This document shows, one piece after another, positions 18,801 through 26,066 of a DNA stretch of 64,000 nt. The notes under the pieces are model-generated. The model did no database searches. It was not told the origin of the DNA and worked only from the letters and a program-made list of their open reading frames with translations. The position numbers and the translations under genes were made by a program. Source of the stretch: Nonomuraea maritima. GTDB lineage: Bacteria; Actinomycetota; Actinomycetes; Streptosporangiales; Streptosporangiaceae. The stretch is taken from the NCBI RefSeq assembly GCF_900100395.1, contig NZ_FNFB01000001.1:310001-374000 (forward strand), read 5' to 3'. Position 1 is the first letter of the stretch; the number at the start of each line of letters is the position of its first letter.

Positions 18801-19247
18801 GCCCGCCTGCACCTCGACCCGGCGGAGCAGGAGCGGCGGGAGCGGGAGTTCGGCCGCGACGCGAAGGTGTCGGTGCTGCTGCACCCGCCCGTGCTGCGGG
18901 CGATGGGCATGAAGCGCAAGATCGAGATCGGCCGCTCGGCCGGCGTCCTGTTCCGCGGCCTGCGTGCCGCCCGGGTGCTGCGCGGAACCACGTTCGACGT
19001 GTTCGGCCGCGCCGAGGTGCGCCGCGTCGAACGCGCCCTCGTCGGCGAGTACCGCGCTTTCGTGCGGAGCGCCCTCGAGCGGCTGTCCACGGGCAACGCG
19101 GGCGTCGTCGAGGAGATCGCCGCCCTGCCCGACGTCATCCGCGGCTACGAGGACATCAAGCTCGCCCGCGTCGCAGAGTTCCGGGAGCGGGCCACGTCCG
19201 CCCTCGGCCGTCTGACCGAGCCCACCCCCCACACGCCCAGGAGCTGA
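15861..19247 (+). CDS. Indolepyruvate ferredoxin oxidoreductase, fused form
   Basis: 1128 aa, a single chain joining the alpha and beta parts as in other aerobic bacteria. The N-terminal pyrimidine-binding domain (GFVSGYQGSPLGGLDLEMG) precedes a TPP-binding domain (GIGCHAMIALDGHG, QNLGDGTYHHSGSLA). A Cys cluster (CEGCGDCGEASTC, then CNTDLSCLKGDC) fits a [4Fe-4S] centre. A gamma-type domain (GIGGTGVVTVSQIL) completes it. It converts aryl-2-oxoacids (from Trp, Phe, Tyr transamination) to aryl-acetyl-CoA with reduction of ferredoxin. The start is GTG 15861 after an AGGAGG site. It is followed 2 bp later by an acyl-CoA dehydrogenase, so the CoA product may be processed further in the same operon. 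Confidence 0.92.
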   Translation: MSETPVPVSLDDKYTAADGRVLISGIQALVRLTLEQRRLDEARGLDTRGFVSGYQGSPLGGLDLEMGRAKRFLDQAGVVFRPGLNEELAATAVAGTQLLEQVPGRRHSGVTAYWYGKNPGLDRAADAIRHANAAGTAALGGAVAWIGDDPGCKSSTLPSSCEPMCQSLSMPLLAPSTVGEIIEYGLHAVALSRGTGLWAAMKIVADIADASATVELGELRADVPVPDGVSRGPSPLLLGAAALDAEYDMLTRRLDAARAYARAHNLNRVVSGARNTVLGIIASGVTYAVVERALEDLGLDEVTRDELGLRLIKVGMPFPLAYDDLAAMTRDLDRVLVVEDKVPFLEGHLKQALYGRDRVPAVVGRELLPARGTLSAEDVAKAVAACVGEERLPRPVVRARPARRMLPLVATRTPYFCSGCPHNTSTRASDGTLVGVGIGCHAMIALDGHGRGTQIGLTQMGGEGAQWIGLAPFTDDRHFVQNLGDGTYHHSGSLAIRAAVAAGVTMTYKLLYNDAVAMTGGQRAEGRLDVPALTHELAIEGVRKIVITTPEPETYRGVRLAPIASVRHRDDLPEVEQELAALDGVTVLVHDDRCAAEERRLRKRGKLPTPDRKVVINERVCEGCGDCGEASTCLSVQPVETVYGRKTRIHQASCNTDLSCLKGDCPSFLLVEPGTREPRQAPALTVTPPRPATRVGDEVLIRMPGIGGTGVVTVSQILQMAAHLDGLHASGLEQTGLAQKGGPVVSDVRISKRPATGSVRASNGGADVLIGFDVLGAAADGTLAVVAPDRTIAVLNTSVVPTAAMVTGRASVPGHADAVARVESATREQFCLDAHALSEALFGDHMPANLLLLGAAYQLGCLPVAEESIERAIRLNRAAVEQNLAAFRWGRAAVAAPEAVRELLTPDAPEPAGLDAVVADRVADLTGYQNAAYARTYAEDVRRVAALATERAGSEAGAAIALAYAHGLHKLMAYKDEYEVARLHLDPAEQERREREFGRDAKVSVLLHPPVLRAMGMKRKIEIGRSAGVLFRGLRAARVLRGTTFDVFGRAEVRRVERALVGEYRAFVRSALERLSTGNAGVVEEIAALPDVIRGYEDIKLARVAEFRERATSALGRLTEPTPHTPRS

Positions 19248-19249
19248 CC

Positions 19250-20389
19250 GTGACCGTCGACCGTCTGCTGCCCGACCAGGACGCCCGCGACCTCATCGAC
19301 CTGACCAGGGAGATCGCCGACAAGGAACTGGCGCGCCGGGTCGACGAGCACGAGCGCGCGGAGACGTACCCGGAAGGACTGTTCGGCACACTGGGCGCCA
19401 CCGGGCTGCTCGGCCTGCCCTACCCCGAGGAGTACGGCGGCGGCGGGCAGCCGTACGAGGTGTACCTGCAGGTCCTGGAGGAGCTGGCGATGCGGTGGGC
19501 GGCCGTGGCGGTCGCCACCAGCGTGCACACGCTCGCCTGCTTCCCCGTGGCCACGTACGGCACGCCGGAGCAGCGCGAACGGTGGCTGCCCGACATGCTG
19601 TCCGGGCGCCTGATCGGCGGCTACAGCCTGTCGGAGCCGCAGGCCGGCTCCGACGCCTCGGCCCTGACCTGCAAGGCAGAACGGGTGGAGAACGGCTACC
19701 GCGTCTCCGGCAACAAGGCGTGGATCACCCACGGCGGCATCGCCGACTTCTACGCGCTGTTCGCCCGCACGGGCGAGGGCCCGCGGGGCGTCTCGTGCTT
19801 CCTCGCGCCGGGCTCGGCCGATGGGCTGACGTTCGGGCGGCCAGAGGAGAAGATGGGCCTGCACGCCGTCCCCACGACCAGCGCCCACTGGGACGGCGCC
19901 GTCCTGGACGCCGACCGGCTGCTCGGCGCCGAGGGACAGGGTCTGCAGATCGCCTTCAGCGCGCTCGACTCCGGCCGCCTCGGCATCGCCGCCTGCGCCA
20001 CGGGCCTCGCCCAGGCCGCGCTCGACGAGGCCGTGGCGTACGCCAAGGAGCGGCAGACGTTCGGCAAGCGCATCATCGACCACCAGGGGCTCGGCTTCCT
20101 GCTGGCCGACATGGCCGCCGGGGTGGACAGCGCGCGGGCGACGTACCTCGACGCGGCGCGGCGCAGGGACGCGGGCCTCGACTACAGCCGCCAGGCGAGC
20201 GTCGCCAAACTGATCGCCACCGACACCGCCATGAAGGTCACCACGGACGCGGTCCAGGTGCTCGGCGGCTATGGCTACACCCGCGAGTTCCGCGTCGAAC
20301 GCTACATGCGCGAAGCCAAAATCATGCAGATCTTCGAAGGCACCAACCAGATCCAGCGCCTGGTCATCAGCCGCCACCTGGCCAAGTAG
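19250..20389 (+). CDS. Acyl-CoA dehydrogenase; its 3' end is the integration site of the element array
   Basis: 379 aa, full length. FAD-dependent dehydrogenation of an acyl-CoA. Motifs are YSLSEPQAGSDASAL, the ERQTFGKRI region, LGGYGYTREF and the C-terminal IFEGTNQIQRLVISRHLAK. The GTG start at 19250 has AGGAG upstream and lies 2 bp past the oxidoreductase stop. The last 23 codons and the terminator are duplicated at 40198-40325 and, diverged, further on. The integrative element therefore inserted into this gene and rebuilt its 3' end with element-borne sequence, leaving the product intact. Confidence 0.92.
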   Translation: MTVDRLLPDQDARDLIDLTREIADKELARRVDEHERAETYPEGLFGTLGATGLLGLPYPEEYGGGGQPYEVYLQVLEELAMRWAAVAVATSVHTLACFPVATYGTPEQRERWLPDMLSGRLIGGYSLSEPQAGSDASALTCKAERVENGYRVSGNKAWITHGGIADFYALFARTGEGPRGVSCFLAPGSADGLTFGRPEEKMGLHAVPTTSAHWDGAVLDADRLLGAEGQGLQIAFSALDSGRLGIAACATGLAQAALDEAVAYAKERQTFGKRIIDHQGLGFLLADMAAGVDSARATYLDAARRRDAGLDYSRQASVAKLIATDTAMKVTTDAVQVLGGYGYTREFRVERYMREAKIMQIFEGTNQIQRLVISRHLAK

Positions 20390-20448
20390 CCCCTGACCTG
20401 CGAAAACCCCGCTTCCCTGTACTGGGAGGCGGGATTCGCTGTCTTGGG
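20321..20448 (+). repeat. R1: left attachment repeat (ACAD 3' end + terminator)
   Basis: 128 bp covering the last 23 ACAD codons, the stop and the hairpin terminator. It is matched at 40198-40325 with six mismatches. The first 35 bp are identical in both copies and are the best candidate for the crossover core. Similarity to R2 continues rightwards through the 3' part of int. Confidence 0.8.
20408..20433. terminator. Bidirectional terminator between ACAD and int
   Basis: CCCGCTTCCC (20408-20417) pairs with GGGAGGCGGG (20424-20433), one mismatch, six-base loop, preceded by AAAA. It serves the convergent ACAD and integrase genes and is part of every att repeat copy. Confidence 0.7.
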
Positions 20449-20465
20449 CTTGTGGCCCTAAATGA

Positions 20466-21725
20466 TCACTGTTCCGTCCCTGTTCCGTGAGAGACCTCGC
20501 GCGGACGGAACAACCGGTCGTCGATCGCCTTGCGGGCGCGGTCGTGGGAGCCGGGCATCATGTGGGCGTAGACACGGAGAGTGAACCCCGGGTCGGCGTG
20601 GCCGAGGTACTCCGCGAGTTCCCTGACCGAGACGCCGCCGGCCAACATGACGCTGGCGTAGTAGTGGCGAAGCTGATGCAGCCCCTCCTTCCTGGAGGTG
20701 GTGTAGCGCTTCCGCTGACGTGGGTCTCTGCCTGGTGGCGGGATCACACGCGCTTGGACGAGCGCGGGCTTCCAAACGGTCTCGCTGTAGGTCCGGGACC
20801 TGATGTAGCGGTCATCTGTCCACCGGAAGAGCAGGTTGTGCGTACGCGGCTTACCATCCAGCTTCTCCCAGGGCAGTGAGCAGACCAGCGGGCGGTAGAC
20901 CGTGACGTGCCGCTTGACGGCCCCGGCCACCCAATCGGGAAGCGGAACGACCCGTTCACGGTCATTCTTCGGCAAAGCGTAGGCGTGATCGCTGCCCAGC
21001 TTCTTGATCTGCCGACGTACCCGGAGAACGCACTCCTCGAAGTCGACGTCCTCCAGGGCGAGGCCGAACAGTTCACCCTGCCGCAGCCCGCAGGCGGCTC
21101 CGATCATCGGGAGCAGGCGGAACAGCGGAGGGTGGGCGTCGATCACCGCGCTGACTCTCTCGTCCGACCAGGCGGTGATCTCCTCGGCAGCGCGCTTGGG
21201 CACCTGAACCACCGGCGACTTGGCGGGACTGCGTTTGATCACCTCGTCGGCGACGGCCAGGTTGAGGATGCCCTGGAGGACCAGGAAGGCCGTCTGCACG
21301 GTGGAGGTGCCGAAGCGGCTGCTCAGGTCACTGATCCACGCCTGGATGTGCGATGGCTTGATGCTCTTCACCTGGCGCTTGGCGAAGGCCGGGGCGACGT
21401 GGAGCCGATGGATGTACTCGTACCGGATCTTCGTTGCTGGGTCGACGATACGCGAGGCAAGCCAGCGCTCGGCCAACTCGCCGAAGAGCACCTTGCCGGC
21501 GTTGGGGTCGATGTAGTCGCCGCGGGCGATGTCGGCGCCCATGGTGGCGATCTTCCGCTCGGCGTCAGCCTTGCGCTCGTAGGCGGTCGAGCGCTCGTTG
21601 CCTTCAGGGTCCACCCAGACGGCGAGCCAGCGCTTGCCCTTGCCGTACCGCACGGTCTTGACCTTCCGCGTCTTGCCGTCCGAGTCCCGAACCGTCCTGA
21701 TCCACAGGTCCTTGACGAAGGCCAT
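20466..21725 (-). CDS. int: Tyrosine recombinase / integrase
   Basis: 419 aa. The N-terminal arm-binding and SAM-like core-binding domains are followed by the catalytic domain. Catalytic residues are Arg in CGLRQGEL, His-x-x-Arg in HQLRHYYAS, His in LGHADPG and the nucleophile Tyr in LRVYAHM. The C-terminus faces the ACAD gene across the terminator, the standard AICE layout with int next to att. It is 3 bp from xis. It should catalyse integration into, and with Xis excision from, the ACAD 3' end. A truncated relative lies at 40340-40602 and a shorter relic at 44095-44143. Confidence 0.93.
   Translation of the reverse strand: MAFVKDLWIRTVRDSDGKTRKVKTVRYGKGKRWLAVWVDPEGNERSTAYERKADAERKIATMGADIARGDYIDPNAGKVLFGELAERWLASRIVDPATKIRYEYIHRLHVAPAFAKRQVKSIKPSHIQAWISDLSSRFGTSTVQTAFLVLQGILNLAVADEVIKRSPAKSPVVQVPKRAAEEITAWSDERVSAVIDAHPPLFRLLPMIGAACGLRQGELFGLALEDVDFEECVLRVRRQIKKLGSDHAYALPKNDRERVVPLPDWVAGAVKRHVTVYRPLVCSLPWEKLDGKPRTHNLLFRWTDDRYIRSRTYSETVWKPALVQARVIPPPGRDPRQRKRYTTSRKEGLHQLRHYYASVMLAGGVSVRELAEYLGHADPGFTLRVYAHMMPGSHDRARKAIDDRLFRPREVSHGTGTEQ
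20470..20512. repeat. Inverted repeat TGTTCCGTCC/GGACGGAACA at the element's left end
   Basis: TGTTCCGTCC (20470-20479) is inverted as GGACGGAACA (20503-20512), with an extra TGTTCCGT between them. These overlap the last codons of int beside R1. Parts recur next to R2 and R3. Integrase or Xis arm-binding sites are a plausible role. Confidence 0.45.
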
Positions 21726-21728
21726 GGG

Positions 21729-21905
21729 CTACTCCTGCTCCTGCACCCAGGACAGGACGTCCTCAGGCACGTAGCGCAGGTGACGACCGATCTTGCGGCC
21801 TCTGGGGCCTGTGCGGTGGTGTCGCCATTGGTAGAGCGTGGCGACCGGGACACCGAGGAAGGTGGCTACGTCCTCCACAGTCCAGAGCTTGGTGAGGGTG
21901 TTCAT
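21729..21905 (-). CDS. xis: Excisionase / MerR-like HTH protein
   Basis: 58 aa. It starts MNTLTKLWTVEDVATFLGVPVATLYQWR, a classic excisionase helix-turn-helix, with the wing RHLRYVPEDVLSWV. ATG 21905 overlaps the rep stop by 4 bp (ATGA) and the gene ends 3 bp before int, so rep-xis-int are co-translated. It directs Int towards excision. Confidence 0.9.
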   Translation of the reverse strand: MNTLTKLWTVEDVATFLGVPVATLYQWRHHRTGPRGRKIGRHLRYVPEDVLSWVQEQE

Positions 21906-23260
21906 GGGCGCCCACCCGTGATGGCAGCGGCGAGGAGTCGGTCTCCGAGGGAGTGGCCCTTGCCTGCGTACTCCCATTCACTGATGACCAGGACGGTGTC
22001 TTCGTCGAAGAGCGGCAGGCGGCCGGTGGTGATCTCGTTGTCGCGGGCGTGGTGTTCGCGTTCGGCTCGGAGTTCGCCGAGGGTGGTGGAGTAGCGGCGG
22101 GAGCGGGTGGAGAAGTGGCCGCGGAAGCCGAGCATGTGGGCCCAGTCGGTGAGGCGGAGTTCGGCGAGCTCCGGGTGGGCGCCGAGGCGCATGCAGGTGG
22201 TGATGAGGCGGCGGGCGTGGTCGCGGAGGTTGTACCGCTCCAGGTCGTCGAGTGGGTTGATGCGGTGGTCGAGGGTGCCGACGCATTCGGCGGCCTTGGT
22301 GGCGTACTTGGCGATGTAGCCGGCGACGGCTTGCTCGGTGAGGTCGCCGTTCAGGGTGATGGGACGGATGTCGAGTTGTTGGCCCCACTTGAAGAGGCGG
22401 GCCGGTTGATCGTCGACGGCGGGGACGAGTGCGCTGACGACCTGGGCGGCGTGCTGGACGGCTTGGGTCAGGACGTCTTCGGTGGCCCAGGGCGGTGGTG
22501 GTGCGGCGGGACCGCCAGGGCCGTCGAGGCGGATGACGGCGTGGAAGTGGACGACGCCGCGCCGCTGGTACTCGGCGACCTTGGCGAAGGAGACGGTGAG
22601 GTGTTCGCGGAGCTCTCTGAGTGTCAGGCCGCCGAGCTTGGCCAGGCGGCGACGTAGCGAGTCGGCGAAGCGCTTCCACAGGAGCGGAGCCAGGGCGTTG
22701 AACAGGACCGAGCCGGTGTAGTCGTAGCAGTCGGGGCAGAGCGGTTCGCCGAGGCGTGGGTCGTCTTTGCTGTGGCGGGTGGTGCAGGTCATGGTGCGGC
22801 CGTGCGGGCAGGTGGCTGCGTTGCGGCGGGCGTGGCAGGGCTGGATCTTGCCGCCGTGCTCGCGGCGGGTGTGGACCGCGCCGAATGACGGAGCGGTCAG
22901 GGTGACGAACAGCGTCGGGTGGCCGGCGACGGACTCGGGGACGCCCTTGCCGCCGATCAGGCCGGCGCGGATGAGGTGGTAGGTGTCGGCGCGGTAGGTC
23001 TCCGCGCAGGCAGGGCAGCGGGAGGCGCGGCGGGTCTTGCACGGGACGCGCAGGATGCCGTCGGGCTCAGTGCGGGTGGTGTAGCGGTGCAGGAGTTGGC
23101 CGGTGGCGCGGTCGTAGTGTTCGACCTTGCCGCGCAGGTGGATGGGTTGGTGGCAGCCGCCGGTGGCGTGGATCTGGGCGGCCCAGCGGTCGTAGTCGGG
23201 GTGGTTGAGTCGGGCGATCATGCCCGCTTTGGCGTGCGCGTTGGCGATGGTTGTGGGCAA
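21902..23260 (-). CDS. Replication initiator, rolling-circle type (RepSA-like)
   Basis: 452 aa from a TTG start at 23260 preceded 8 nt upstream by an AAAGGAGGCC site; the frame runs further up but without homology. The N-terminal third holds several Cys pairs (CKTRRASRCPAC, CHARR...CPHG, CPDCYDYTG) that look like zinc-binding modules. The HUH motif is GVVHFHAVIRLDG, and the candidate nucleophile Tyr lies in GYIAKYATKAAE. This arrangement matches the RepSA family of AICEs and Streptomyces rolling-circle plasmids. It nicks the element origin to allow replication before transfer. It is coupled to xis and int. Confidence 0.88.
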   Translation of the reverse strand: MPTTIANAHAKAGMIARLNHPDYDRWAAQIHATGGCHQPIHLRGKVEHYDRATGQLLHRYTTRTEPDGILRVPCKTRRASRCPACAETYRADTYHLIRAGLIGGKGVPESVAGHPTLFVTLTAPSFGAVHTRREHGGKIQPCHARRNAATCPHGRTMTCTTRHSKDDPRLGEPLCPDCYDYTGSVLFNALAPLLWKRFADSLRRRLAKLGGLTLRELREHLTVSFAKVAEYQRRGVVHFHAVIRLDGPGGPAAPPPPWATEDVLTQAVQHAAQVVSALVPAVDDQPARLFKWGQQLDIRPITLNGDLTEQAVAGYIAKYATKAAECVGTLDHRINPLDDLERYNLRDHARRLITTCMRLGAHPELAELRLTDWAHMLGFRGHFSTRSRRYSTTLGELRAEREHHARDNEITTGRLPLFDEDTVLVISEWEYAGKGHSLGDRLLAAAITGGRP

Positions 23261-23355
23261 GATGGAGGCCTCCTTTCGCTCGTTCGGGTGAAGGGATGGC
23301 CCCCGACCTGGCAGGCGTCTTGGCGGATGTACGGCCAGGCCGGGGGCGCTGCGCG

Positions 23356-23478
23356 TTATGCGCCGTAGTTGTCGATGCCGGTGCCGTCGCAGTCGAGGCA
23401 GCGGGCGCTTTCGGAGTCGATGCCGGTGCCGTTGCAGGTGCTGCAGCGGTAGTGGGTCAACAGCAGGGTTCCGGGCAA
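23356..23478 (-). CDS. Small DnaJ-like zinc-finger protein (40 aa)
   Basis: TTG 23478 follows AAAGGAGC. The protein has two CxxCxGxG-type knuckles (CSTCNGTGID and CLDCDGTGID), each the half-site of a DnaJ-like zinc finger. It begins 3 bp after the stop of the upstream 53-aa gene and precedes rep. Such tiny zinc-ribbon proteins are common next to AICE replication genes; their function is unknown. Confidence 0.7.
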   Translation of the reverse strand: MPGTLLLTHYRCSTCNGTGIDSESARCLDCDGTGIDNYGA

Positions 23479-23481
23479 GGG

Positions 23482-23643
23482 TCAGCTCCTTTCTCGTGGG
23501 CGGGTGGTGAGGTAGATGCGCCACTGGCGCGGGTGGGTGCGGTCGGGGTAGACGCGGGAGACGCCGCAGACGGTGAAGTGCAGGCGTAGGCGGAACAGGG
23601 CGTCGACGATTTCGGCTCGGGTGCCGTCGATGCGGATGCGCAT
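23482..23643 (-). CDS. Small conserved AICE protein (53 aa)
   Basis: ATG 23643 with a near-perfect AGGAGGAC ribosome site. The sequence starts MRIRIDGTRAEIVDAL and ends QWRIYLTTRPRERS. I recognise no domain. Its position between the DUF2637 protein and the small zinc finger, with tight spacing on both sides, supports it as a real gene of the rep/tra operon. Confidence 0.7.
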   Translation of the reverse strand: MRIRIDGTRAEIVDALFRLRLHFTVCGVSRVYPDRTHPRQWRIYLTTRPRERS

Positions 23644-23658
23644 GAGTAGTCCTCCTGA

Positions 23659-24297
23659 TCAGGCGAGGGCGCGCAGCAGGTCAGAGGCGAGTTGGCCCGA
23701 CACGCCCAGGTGGGCGCGTAGGGCGTCGCGGGTGATGGGCTTGCCGTGTCGGGTGTGGTGCTCGGCGGCGATACGGCGGGCGTAGTCGATGAGCGCCGGG
23801 GCAAGGTCACTTTCCCGCTCGTTCTGCATGTGGTCCTGATCCTGGGCGTTGTGCGGAACGAGTTCCGGAGCTGAGACGGGAACGGGCGAGGTCGCCGGAG
23901 TGGTGGACGGTCCGGGCGGGGTGGCGCGGCGTTCCAGCATCGAGATGGCGATGAGGAAGGCGGCGGCCGGGGTGGCGGCCGTGATCCAGCCCCAGACAGT
24001 CGGGTCGGCTTGGGCGAGGTTGGCGGCCAGGGACAGGGTGATGCCGCCGGTCAGGACGAGGACGGGCCAGGTGACGCGGCCAGGCCGGGCCTTGCCTGTG
24101 TTCTTGTCGCGTTGGCGTTCGCGGGCGGCCATGACGCAGGTCAGGTCGATGCAGACGGCTACGGCCCATGACATCCAACCGGTCTGGCCGTGCTGGCTGG
24201 CGGTGTCGCGGATGTGGGTGAACGATCCGGCACCCGCGATGGCGGCCAGGACGAGGACCGGGCCGGTGTCGAGCAGCCAGCAGGCGAAGCGTCGCAT
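23659..24297 (-). CDS. DUF2637 membrane protein (SpdB-like spread protein)
   Basis: 212 aa. Four predicted membrane segments in residues 5-125 (PVLVLAAIAGAG; WMSWAVAVCIDL; VTWPVLVLTGGITLSLAA; ITAATPAAAFLIAIS) are followed by a Pro-rich linker and a C-terminal helical domain with an HTH-like ITRDALRAHLGVSGQ. DUF2637 proteins in AICEs are spread proteins that help intramycelial distribution of transferred DNA. The ribosome site GGGAGGAACG precedes ATG 24297. It lies 18 bp after the translocase. Confidence 0.85.
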   Translation of the reverse strand: MRRFACWLLDTGPVLVLAAIAGAGSFTHIRDTASQHGQTGWMSWAVAVCIDLTCVMAARERQRDKNTGKARPGRVTWPVLVLTGGITLSLAANLAQADPTVWGWITAATPAAAFLIAISMLERRATPPGPSTTPATSPVPVSAPELVPHNAQDQDHMQNERESDLAPALIDYARRIAAEHHTRHGKPITRDALRAHLGVSGQLASDLLRALA

Positions 24298-24315
24298 CGT
24301 TCCTCCCTTCGGGTC

Positions 24316-25635
24316 TCAGGCGGTGATGGGCTCGGGTAGGTGGGCGGTGATGTCGTCCCAGGACGGGGCGAGGTGGGCGTGCGTGCGGGCGGCGTGTTCG
24401 GCGGTCTGCTCGGTGACGTAGAAGGAGCGGGCGCGGTACCACTGGCCGTCCTGGCCGGCGACGATGGCGACGCCGGGTGTCTCGGCGGCGATGGAACGGG
24501 CTGAGACGAGCGCGGCGGGGTCGAGGTCGCCGAGGGTCATCGTGGCGGTTTCGGGGTCGTTGACTCGGTGGCAGATCCGGCCGGAGCACTGGGCGCGCAG
24601 CGCGGTGACGCCGGGTCCGAGGTCGGAGCCGATGCGCTGGCCGCAGCAGAACAGGTAGATGCCGAAGGCCCGCCCGAGTTGCGCCACGCGCAGGAGTGCG
24701 GTGGAGGTCTTGGCGACTTCGTCTTTCTCGGATTTGTCTGCCATCAGGTAGAGCTCGGCCAGTTCGTCGACCAGGACCACGATCGGGACGGGGCGGATGG
24801 CGGGTGGGAGTTGCCAGATGTTGCGGGCGGCGGCCTGGCGGCACAGGCCCATGCGGTCGATCATCAGCCCGACCAGGTCGCACAGCAGGGTGACGGACTC
24901 GGTTCGGGAGGTGGCCAGGGCTGACAGCCGGGGTGCGTACGGGGTGAACTCCACCCCCCCTTTGAGGTCGAAGCCGACCAGCGCCACCGGCTGCGGTGCG
25001 AGGCCGACGATGAGCGCGTTGGCGAGGTTGGACTTGCCGGACTGGGTCGCGCCGGCGTTGATCCAGTGCGGCACCGTGCGGAAGTCGATGATCCATGGCT
25101 TGCCGGTCTCCAGCCGTCCCACGGTGACCTTGAGCAGGTCGGGTGAGGGCGGGAGTTGGTCGACCTTGACCAGTGGGTCGCGCATGGTGGCCATGAGGAC
25201 GACGCGGCCGGGTCGGGGTGAGGAGACGCGTATGGCGTGGATGCCCCAGGAGTGAGCGAGTCGTTCGGCGGCGTCGGCGTAGTCGCCGGGCGTCTGGCCT
25301 TCCAGGGTGTGCAGGGTGACGCGCCAGCCGTGCCGGGTCGGCAAGGGCAGCCACATGAACGGCTTGGTGTCGACGGCGACCCGCTGGAAGCGGCGGCGGA
25401 CCTTGACCAGGCCGGTGGAGGCGATCGCGCCGGGCACGGTGGTGAACCACCAGCGTTGCCGCTTCTTGGTCAGGCCGCAGCCGAGTGCGACCCGTCGCCA
25501 CGATGCGCGGACGGAGAGGGCGACGAGCGGGAAGGCGATCGCGAGCCAGAAGGAGGGGTGGTGGTAGCGGCGCCAGGCGCACAGCCCGGCCGCGACGGCG
25601 GCCAGGACTGTGAGCGCTTCCAGCGCATCACGCAT
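24316..25635 (-). CDS. FtsK/SpoIIIE-type DNA translocase (TraSA-like)
   Basis: 439 aa. Two N-terminal membrane segments precede the motor domain with Walker A GATQSGKSNLAN and Walker B IVVLVDELAEL. Its architecture is that of the single protein that moves double-stranded AICE DNA between hyphae. The length is typical of TraSA. It overlaps the upstream 109-aa gene by 8 bp. Confidence 0.92.
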   Translation of the reverse strand: MRDALEALTVLAAVAAGLCAWRRYHHPSFWLAIAFPLVALSVRASWRRVALGCGLTKKRQRWWFTTVPGAIASTGLVKVRRRFQRVAVDTKPFMWLPLPTRHGWRVTLHTLEGQTPGDYADAAERLAHSWGIHAIRVSSPRPGRVVLMATMRDPLVKVDQLPPSPDLLKVTVGRLETGKPWIIDFRTVPHWINAGATQSGKSNLANALIVGLAPQPVALVGFDLKGGVEFTPYAPRLSALATSRTESVTLLCDLVGLMIDRMGLCRQAAARNIWQLPPAIRPVPIVVLVDELAELYLMADKSEKDEVAKTSTALLRVAQLGRAFGIYLFCCGQRIGSDLGPGVTALRAQCSGRICHRVNDPETATMTLGDLDPAALVSARSIAAETPGVAIVAGQDGQWYRARSFYVTEQTAEHAARTHAHLAPSWDDITAHLPEPITA

Positions 25636-25957
25636 CGGCGGTCTCCCGTGCGGGGAGCAGCGCCGAGGCGCGGTAGGCGATGCCCCACCGGCCGGCGATC
25701 TCCCAGACGTAGCCGAGCAGGCCGATGGCGTTGACCTGGTCGCCGACGGTGATGGGCGGTTCGCCGGTGATGCCGATCTTGACGAGTTCGATCCTGCCGA
25801 ACTCGTCCTCGACGGAGACGGTGACCTCGTAGACGGTGTTGCCGTTCTTGTCGGTCTTGATCTCGCCGGTGTCCTTGTTCAGCACCCGCGGCCGCGGGGC
25901 CTTGACGCAGGTGATGGCGAGTTTGCTGACATCCACGGGGATCGGGACGGAACGCAT
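25628..25957 (-). CDS. Conserved AICE protein upstream of the translocase (109 aa)
   Basis: The first gene of the leftward transfer operon. MRSVPIPVDVSKLAITCV..., then a predicted all-beta core (NGNTVYEVTVSVEDEFGRIELVKIGITGEPP) with the look of an OB-fold. Proteins of this size and position accompany TraSA homologues in many AICEs; no function is established that I know of. The promoter and operator repeats lie directly upstream. Confidence 0.75.
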   Translation of the reverse strand: MRSVPIPVDVSKLAITCVKAPRPRVLNKDTGEIKTDKNGNTVYEVTVSVEDEFGRIELVKIGITGEPPITVGDQVNAIGLLGYVWEIAGRWGIAYRASALLPARETADA

Positions 25958-25990
25958 GGGCTGTGACCTCCTCTTTCGTCGTGAGCAACA

Positions 25991-26039
25991 TAGTTAACCT
26001 AGTTGGCTTGGTTGTCAATGCTCCCTAGGTTGGCTTGGT
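25991..26039 (-). promoter_or_regulatory. Transfer-operon promoter and repressor direct repeats
   Basis: Reading leftward, TTGACA (26018-26013) is followed after 16 bp by TAACTA (25996-25991). Two copies of TTGGCTTGGT lie at 26003-26012 and 26030-26039, 27 bp apart; the first sits inside the promoter spacer. The region separates the tra/rep operon from a divergent KorSA-like GntR gene, so repression and autoregulation by that protein are the simplest reading. Confidence 0.6.
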
Positions 26040-26066
26040 CGAACTTTCGTGGTGTGATGGACGGCG

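Noticed and set aside
15735-19232. A 1165-residue open frame antisense to the indolepyruvate oxidoreductase gene
   Set aside because: It is the third-position GC shadow of a well-supported gene: low complexity, rich in Gly/Ala/Arg/His, no domain.
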